Below are positions 59,400 to 64,000 of a stretch of DNA of 64,000 bases, piece after piece. The stretch is from Cristatella mucedo (lineage: Eukaryota > Bryozoa > Phylactolaemata > Cristatellidae), in the NCBI GenBank assembly GCA_009760855.2, contig WPIO01000003.1:7836001-7900000 (forward strand), written 5' to 3'. A program made the translations under genes and the position numbers. The number at the start of each line of letters is the position of its first letter. The stretch's first letter is position 1. The notes beneath the pieces are model-generated. The model had not been told where the DNA came from. It made no database searches and saw nothing but the letters and a program-made list of their open reading frames with translations.

Positions 59400-60880
59400 G
59401 GTTCGACGAATTACAGCAATCCACTATAATTAGGCAAGCAATGACCAGACGTAAGCGGTGCCGAGCTCAGATTTTGCGCTGATATTGTAGTACACGTTCA
59501 AATTATCTGTCCACCTAATTTCATGTCACTGTGCGCACTCCCACTTATGCAAATGAGCTTTGACGCCGGACGCCTGTACAGCAATCCACTGCAATCTATT
59601 CTAGTTCCAGTCAAATCCACCACAAATCAGTTGTGAACAGCTCCAAAAAGTTTGGAATATCAAACTACACTACACGTATAATGTACCCAGAAAATTTCGC
59701 GCGATTCTGATTCTGCTCACGCGTTCTCACGAAGTCCACTGAAATAAGATTGCAACCCACTGCAGTCCACCATGCAACGAAAGAAATCCTGACAGAAAAG
59801 CTCCTTTTTTTGATTGCATATGATGGCACACTCTGCGACAATTGCATTAAAAAACTTTACTTGCATTGGCACGGCCGTTTTCGTGCGATGCGCTGCAATC
59901 GACTGCAGCAGCCCGGGCCAATACCGCAATCCACTTCAATCTACAGAATCCGCGGCATACAAATCGAAATACATTACGCCAAGCTCCCGTTTGTATTGCA
60001 TATTAAAGTGCACCGTGCTGAGTGCACAGCCACATACAATAAAAAAATTGTGCAACTTCTGTGGCAATGGGCGGCAATCGCCTGAAATGACCTGGAAAAC
60101 TACCGCAATCCACTCTGTTCCACTGCAAATCATCCTCAAATCCTCAAATCGCCATAGCGAAGCTCTAATTGACATTGCATATAGGACTAGACTTAGTTCA
60201 AAGTGCACCCACAAAATTTCGCTCCATTGTGCATACGCGTTCTAATGCAATGAATTGCAATCGACTGCAACGACCCGGTCCCATACCGCAATCCGCCACA
60301 CAGCGAACGCGTACACTAGAAGCTCTAATTATGATTGCACGCTGCTCGAATCTTCGGTTATTGTGTACTCGCATAACTTCACTGTAATTGCCTCGGCCAT
60401 TCTGCAGCAATGCACTGCAATCGACTGCAACTGCCCGGGCCAGTAAGTCAATGTACAGCAACTCGCCAAAAAACGACCAGAATATGTACACTTTAAGCTG
60501 TAATAGTGACTGCACGTTGCTCTAATTTTTGGTTATTGAGTAATCCCACAATTTCACTACAATCGCCTGGATCATTCGGCAGCAATGCACTGCAATTGAC
60601 GGCAATGGCCCGGGCCAATACCCCAATTTACAGTAATCTGATGTAAAATGCCCCAAAATCGATTTTGCAATGCTTCAATTGTTAATGCATGATACAAAGC
60701 ACACTGGTTAAACTCAACCGCATCATTTGAAGCAATTGCGCTGGTACAATCTCGGGCAATGCATGGCAATCTATGGCAACGGCGCGGCTCGAAGCAGCAA
60801 TCCACCACAATCCGTGGCAAGCTGATTGGCTGCACGAAGTGCCGATTGTCATCGCATTTCACATTTCGCATTTTACAAAA
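59400..60880. repeat. Diverged ~170-bp tandem satellite, about 8-9 units
   Basis: A recurring landmark (gcaatcgactgcaacggccc, then gggccaataccgcaatcca with changes) appears near 59890, 60070, 60250, 60412, 60582 and 60760, at spacings of 160-180 bases. Secondary landmarks (cacccacaaaatttcg; tcggcagcaatgcactgcaat) recur at the same period. Weaker units extend to about 59400. No gene is seen in it. Confidence 0.75.
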
Positions 60881-61022
60881 GTAACAGCCTAGAATCACTA
60901 AGATACCCTGGCTGATATAATGGCATGGGATCGGCTGCGTCTGCTACCGGCTTGCTTTGAGTTCTGGCAACCCCTTGCTGTGCAAGCATACCTGCAGCCC
61001 TGCTACCGATCATAGGCTTACC

Positions 61023-61026
<4 letters not shown>

Positions 61027-61103
<77 letters not shown>

Positions 61104-61105
61104 AG
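61027..61105 (+). repeat. (GA)n microsatellite
   Basis: A pure GA run in the gap upstream of FAM193. Confidence 0.95.
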
Positions 61106-61192
61106 ACAGACAGGCAGACAGAGAGAGCGGAAGGAGAAGATGAAGAGAGGCAGAGCTTTTTTGCTTGTACTGGCAGGTTCGGCTAGCTCCAG

Positions 61193-61300
61193 TCAAATTT
61201 GAGAGCTTACATGGCCAGACCATTGTGCGCCTGTAGCAGCATCGCAGGGTGCCACTGTGGACCTGCTTTCCTGCTCCTTAATAAATGTGTAATTAAACCT
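61193..61300 (+). repeat. Left arm of ~105-bp inverted repeat
   Basis: ttacatggccagaccattgt through cttaataaatgtgtaatta reappears as its complement at about 61810-61915. By eye the arms are about 85 percent identical and about 510 bases apart. Confidence 0.75.
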
Positions 61301-61474
61301 TGCTTCTGCTATTTCCCAATTGGTCCAACACGGACCTTGGCATGGAATGCGTTGCACTTAGCAAGGGCCCGAAGCGTTAAAACCGATGGGCTTACTAAAG
61401 CAGAAGGAGGCCGAGGATGTTCTACATATAAAGGCTTTATACACATATACAGCCTTGGTTGCCAGTTAAAATAA

Positions 61475-61640
61475 TATTAACAATAATAACAATAATAGTA
61501 TATTTGTATACCATCCACAGAGAACTTAATCTCTTTCTACGCAGTTTACATACGTTGTAAAGGAAGCACGATCAAATGGTTAGTGATAGCATGTGCAATG
61601 TCAACAACATAACATGCCAAAGGTGACATGCACTGTGTCA
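61475..61640 (-). repeat. LINE 3' UTR and tail relic
   Basis: Plus-strand text aataataacaataatag, then cagagaacttaatctctttc and gtaaaggaagcacgatcaaa, is the complement of the LINE 3' UTR and tail seen at 45050-45165. Confidence 0.65.
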
Positions 61641-61809
61641 GCATGTAACTATACCCCTTAATCCAGGCCCCCTTCAAATACCACTAAAACCCCGGCAACC
61701 TACAAGTGGCCGATCGGCATCTGCTCTGGTCTCAGCTGCCAGGCACCAGTTCGGAAGCAGCAAGCCAGTGCCTCTACGGCACAAAACCTGCTCAGCCGGT
61801 GCTGCTGTG

Positions 61810-61915
61810 GAAGGTCCAATTACACATTTATTAGGGAGTAGGGAACCAGGCTCACAGTGGCACCCTGCCCTGCTGCTACAGGCACACAATGGGTCTGGCC
61901 ATGTAAGCTCAAATT
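61810..61915 (-). repeat. Right arm of ~105-bp inverted repeat
   Basis: Complement of the segment at 61193-61300; contains attacacatttattaggga and gggtctggccatgtaagctc. The unit's origin is unknown; an internal AATAAA suggests it could be a transcript-derived or mobile sequence. Confidence 0.75.
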
Positions 61916-61937
61916 AGGAGTTAGCCACATAAGCCAT

Positions 61938-62090
61938 CCCAAGTGCCCAATGGTTAAGGTGCTCGCCCTTAACGACCGAGGTCAAGGTGAATGTACTTAA
62001 TAACCGAGGTCTTGGCTCGAGCCCTGTGGCATATGTAAAGCACCTGAATAGAGATTAAGTTCTCTTAGGGTGATTTACAAACTATTTGTT
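61938..62090 (+). mobile_element. SINE family B copy with internal duplication
   Basis: Same head and tail as the copy at 54005-54145 (ccaatggttaaggtgctcgc; cttggctcgagccctgtggc; gtaaagcacctgaatagaga). The segment around aacgaccgaggtc is repeated as aataaccgaggtc about 35 bases on. Confidence 0.65.
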
Positions 62091-62447
62091 TTTATATATT
62101 TATATTTATGATCAGTCGTTGTCTATCTGCTCACTGGGACCCTTCCTCAGCAGCAGCAGCAGGTCATCCACACTAGGCATTGGGATTGTAAGTGTAGGGG
62201 AAAACCGTGTTAACAATGTCGAAATGGGCCTCACATGCTGGGTTGACAGACAAACGAGACAGGACATGGCAGGAGGAGGCTAGGCAAGACGAGGCAGGGC
62301 AGGGCAAATGCCATTGCTTCTCTACATCCTCTACTGTTCGTGCCCATCCGGACAACTGCAGGCAGAATATCAGCTAGAGGGGGAGGAGAGGGGCTCCCGA
62401 GAAGCACGACAGCACCGAATTACTTAGACCTAGTTCGAGATAACGTC

Positions 62448-62451
<4 letters not shown>

Positions 62452-62534
<83 letters not shown>

Positions 62535-62572
62535 AGGGAGGGAGGGAGGGAGGGAGGGAGGGAGGGAGGGAT
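62452..62572 (+). repeat. (GA)n then (GGGA)n microsatellite
   Basis: About 38 GA units followed by about 11 GGGA units. Adjacent to the 3' side of the unrecognised minus-strand gene. Confidence 0.95.
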
Positions 62573-62667
62573 AGACAGAGAGAGACAGACGGACTGGAGA
62601 TCACGAATGCAGCCTGACAACCTAGGAGCTACACATTGGAAGTCCACTCGCTTCTGCTAGACGATGA

Positions 62668-62900
62668 CTACACCGAGTCCACGGCAGTGGCAGCGGCCTC
62701 TTTCTCACAGCAGAGCTGGTGCTTGAAACTGCCGGTGCCTGCACGGCCGAAGCGATGGCAAACCAGACGTATAAACTTGGTCGGTCACCGCGCACTGACC
62801 ATAACAGTAGTACATCTTGCCTCCAACAACAGCTTCTTCTAGCGCACACTCACAACAGGAATCGGTGAGGTCTATCCAATCCCATCGGAACCTCTTCTCC
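62668..62900 (-). CDS. Last two exons of an unrecognised Cys-containing protein
   Basis: Exon 62800-62900 follows a CAG acceptor and ends at a gtcagt donor. Exon 62668-62738 follows another CAG and ends in TAG. Phases fit (2 in, 1 across the join). The combined 56 residues include RWDWIDLTDSCCECALEE, VVGGKMYYCYGTGSFKHQ and LCCEKEAA. Density of Cys, Trp and Tyr, clean splice sites and a matching phase make this look like a real C-terminus with possible metal-binding cysteines. I do not recognise the family. Upstream exons should lie to the right, partly or wholly outside the window. The gene is tandem with and upstream of FAM193. Confidence 0.5.
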
Positions 62901-62984
62901 CTGCACGTGCAGACGGCATGCCTCATTTTTCTAGAATATGCTAAGCCACTGCACGGCTTGATGGCTGACAGCTTGATGACTACT

Positions 62985-63130
62985 ATGAAGAGGCAAGGTA
63001 CTTGCCCTTCACGAGGTCGTGGGTACGAGTCCTGCAGTTGCCTTTATTGCCCAATGCAAGCGGTGGTGATAGCTGGCAAATCTCTTCTGCTGCTATACAA
63101 ACAAGGCTGTTCAATCAGCTAATAGATTTT
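62985..63130 (+). mobile_element. SINE family A copy
   Basis: Head (acgaggtcgtgggtacgagt), body (caagcggtggtgatagctgg) and end (aaggctgttcaatcagctaa). It lies upstream of the unrecognised minus-strand gene end. Confidence 0.7.
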
Positions 63131-63634
63131 TTACACACATAAATGAAAGAGGCAACCGACGTCTCTGACAGCTATCGCCGGCAGCACCAGATCGGCCCAC
63201 AAATATTGGTAATGCTGCAGCATGCCACAGTAGGCCTGTAGCAATGCTACTCAAAGCAATAAGGGCAGGGGACGGGACAAGCAAAAAATACATCTTTACA
63301 ATCTCGTATGGTGCTTGTTTAACGAAACTGCTTGGCAGCTCAATTAATAAGGTATGTGCGCACAATGTCGAAGAGGGTGAGAGAGATTTTTCAGCAAAGC
63401 TCCCTGCTGATGTGGGGCTTGTGTTCTCTGCAGTAATAAGCAAAGCATAAGCAGGTGCTAGTAGATGCTTAGACATCCATGCGATAAGTTATATCGCACG
63501 GAATGCTTGCATGGCAATTCTGATAGACTTTCACAGCTGCCAGTTGGCAAGAAAACGTCACAGTGGTAGTAGTTGTACTTCTGCTACCCCTCTAAGCTTA
63601 CCCCTGGGCTAAAACCTGGAGGCAAAACAAGGTT

Positions 63635-63770
63635 AGCTGATATAGGAGCCTCATTTATATAGCAGCAGAAGAGCCTTAACGGCTATCACCACTCCGTGCA
63701 TTGGGCAATAAAGGATCGCCTATTGCAGGACCTGTACCCACGACCTGGGTCCTGAAGAGCAAGTACCATA
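63635..63770 (-). mobile_element. SINE family A copy, left arm of inverted pair
   Basis: Complement layout: gctgatataggagcctcatt, agcagaagagccttaacggc, then acctgtacccacgacctggg. It is followed within a few bases by a plus-strand copy. Confidence 0.65.
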
Positions 63771-63905
63771 CCTCAGCACTAAGACCCAGGTCGTGTGCTC
63801 AAGTCCTGCAGCAGGCAATACTTTACTGCTCAATGCAAGCCGGTGCCGGCAGCTGAAACTCTCCTGCTGCTATAGAAACGATTCTGTTAAATATAGCTCA
63901 CCTTT
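63771..63905 (+). mobile_element. SINE family A copy, right arm of inverted pair
   Basis: Plus-strand layout: gacccaggtcgtgtgctcaa, tactgctcaatgcaagccgg, tctcctgctgctatagaaac and ttctgttaaatatagctc. With the preceding copy it forms a head-to-head inverted repeat of about 130 bases per arm. Confidence 0.6.
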
Positions 63906-64000
63906 CGTGTTCTGTTTTTCAAGGGCATGAGCAGTTACCTGCCAAGGACACAATCAACTGCAAGGCACAGATAAGGCCATAAGATTGGGGGGGTCTAGAA

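Larger units (their letters stand above)
57307..62667. other. Gap between FAM193 and the unrecognised upstream gene
   Basis: 5.4 kb which must contain the FAM193 first exon and promoter if the gene starts before its neighbour ends. Recognised contents are the LINE 57555-59000, the satellite, an inverted repeat, a SINE B copy and microsatellites. No first exon was identified with confidence. Confidence 0.5.
62901..64000. other. Right-end segment, SINE copies, no gene recognised
   Basis: Three SINE family A copies (62985-63130 and the inverted pair 63635-63905). The remainder shows no coding signature. Earlier exons of the minus-strand gene may lie here, but none was recognised. Confidence 0.5.

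Overview
This is a piece of an animal (metazoan) nuclear genome. It has intron-rich genes with canonical GT-AG splice sites, non-LTR retrotransposon remains, tRNA-derived SINEs and many long microsatellites. All four recognisable genes are animal housekeeping or widely conserved genes. The species cannot be named from the sequence. There are no bacterial, plasmid, phage or CRISPR features, and I found no convincing undescribed biological system. The value here lies in four reconstructed gene models, one unidentified gene end and a rich repeat landscape.

Layout from left to right. (1) 441-12474, plus strand: the 3' part of the gene for the largest RNA polymerase III subunit (POLR3A/RPC1), 10 exons. 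Its 5' exons, including the catalytic aspartates, lie left of the window. (2) 16045-21800, minus strand: a complete 9-exon uroporphyrinogen decarboxylase (UROD) gene coding for 366 residues, with one GC-AG intron. (3) 22481-39062, plus strand: a complete 10-exon gene of the LRRC27 type (474 residues). It is head-to-head with UROD across about 680 bases that probably hold a shared divergent promoter. (4) 39063-45421: a repeat-rich gap with two opposed copies of a CR1/L2-like LINE. (5) 45422-57306, minus strand: 17 exons of a FAM193 (FAM193A/B) gene coding for at least 1686 residues; the first exon was not located. (6) 57307-62667: LINE, a diverged ~170-bp satellite and microsatellites. (7) 62668-62900, minus strand: the last two exons of an unrecognised cysteine-containing protein.

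The exon models were built by reading splice sites and checking that reading-frame phase carries through every junction. The UROD (1101 bp), LRRC27 (1425 bp) and FAM193 (5061 bp) totals are all divisible by three. Several LRRC27 exons have no ATG and would be missed by an ORF scan. Splice-site coordinates were counted by hand and could be off by a base.

The genes do not form a pathway. POLR3A transcribes tRNA and 5S genes, UROD acts in cytosolic haem synthesis, FAM193 is a poorly characterised nuclear protein family, and LRRC27 has no settled function. The mobile elements do form a system: the LINE and one SINE family share the same 3' tail, the expected sign of a SINE mobilised by a partner LINE. 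The LINE copies seen here are truncated or mutated.
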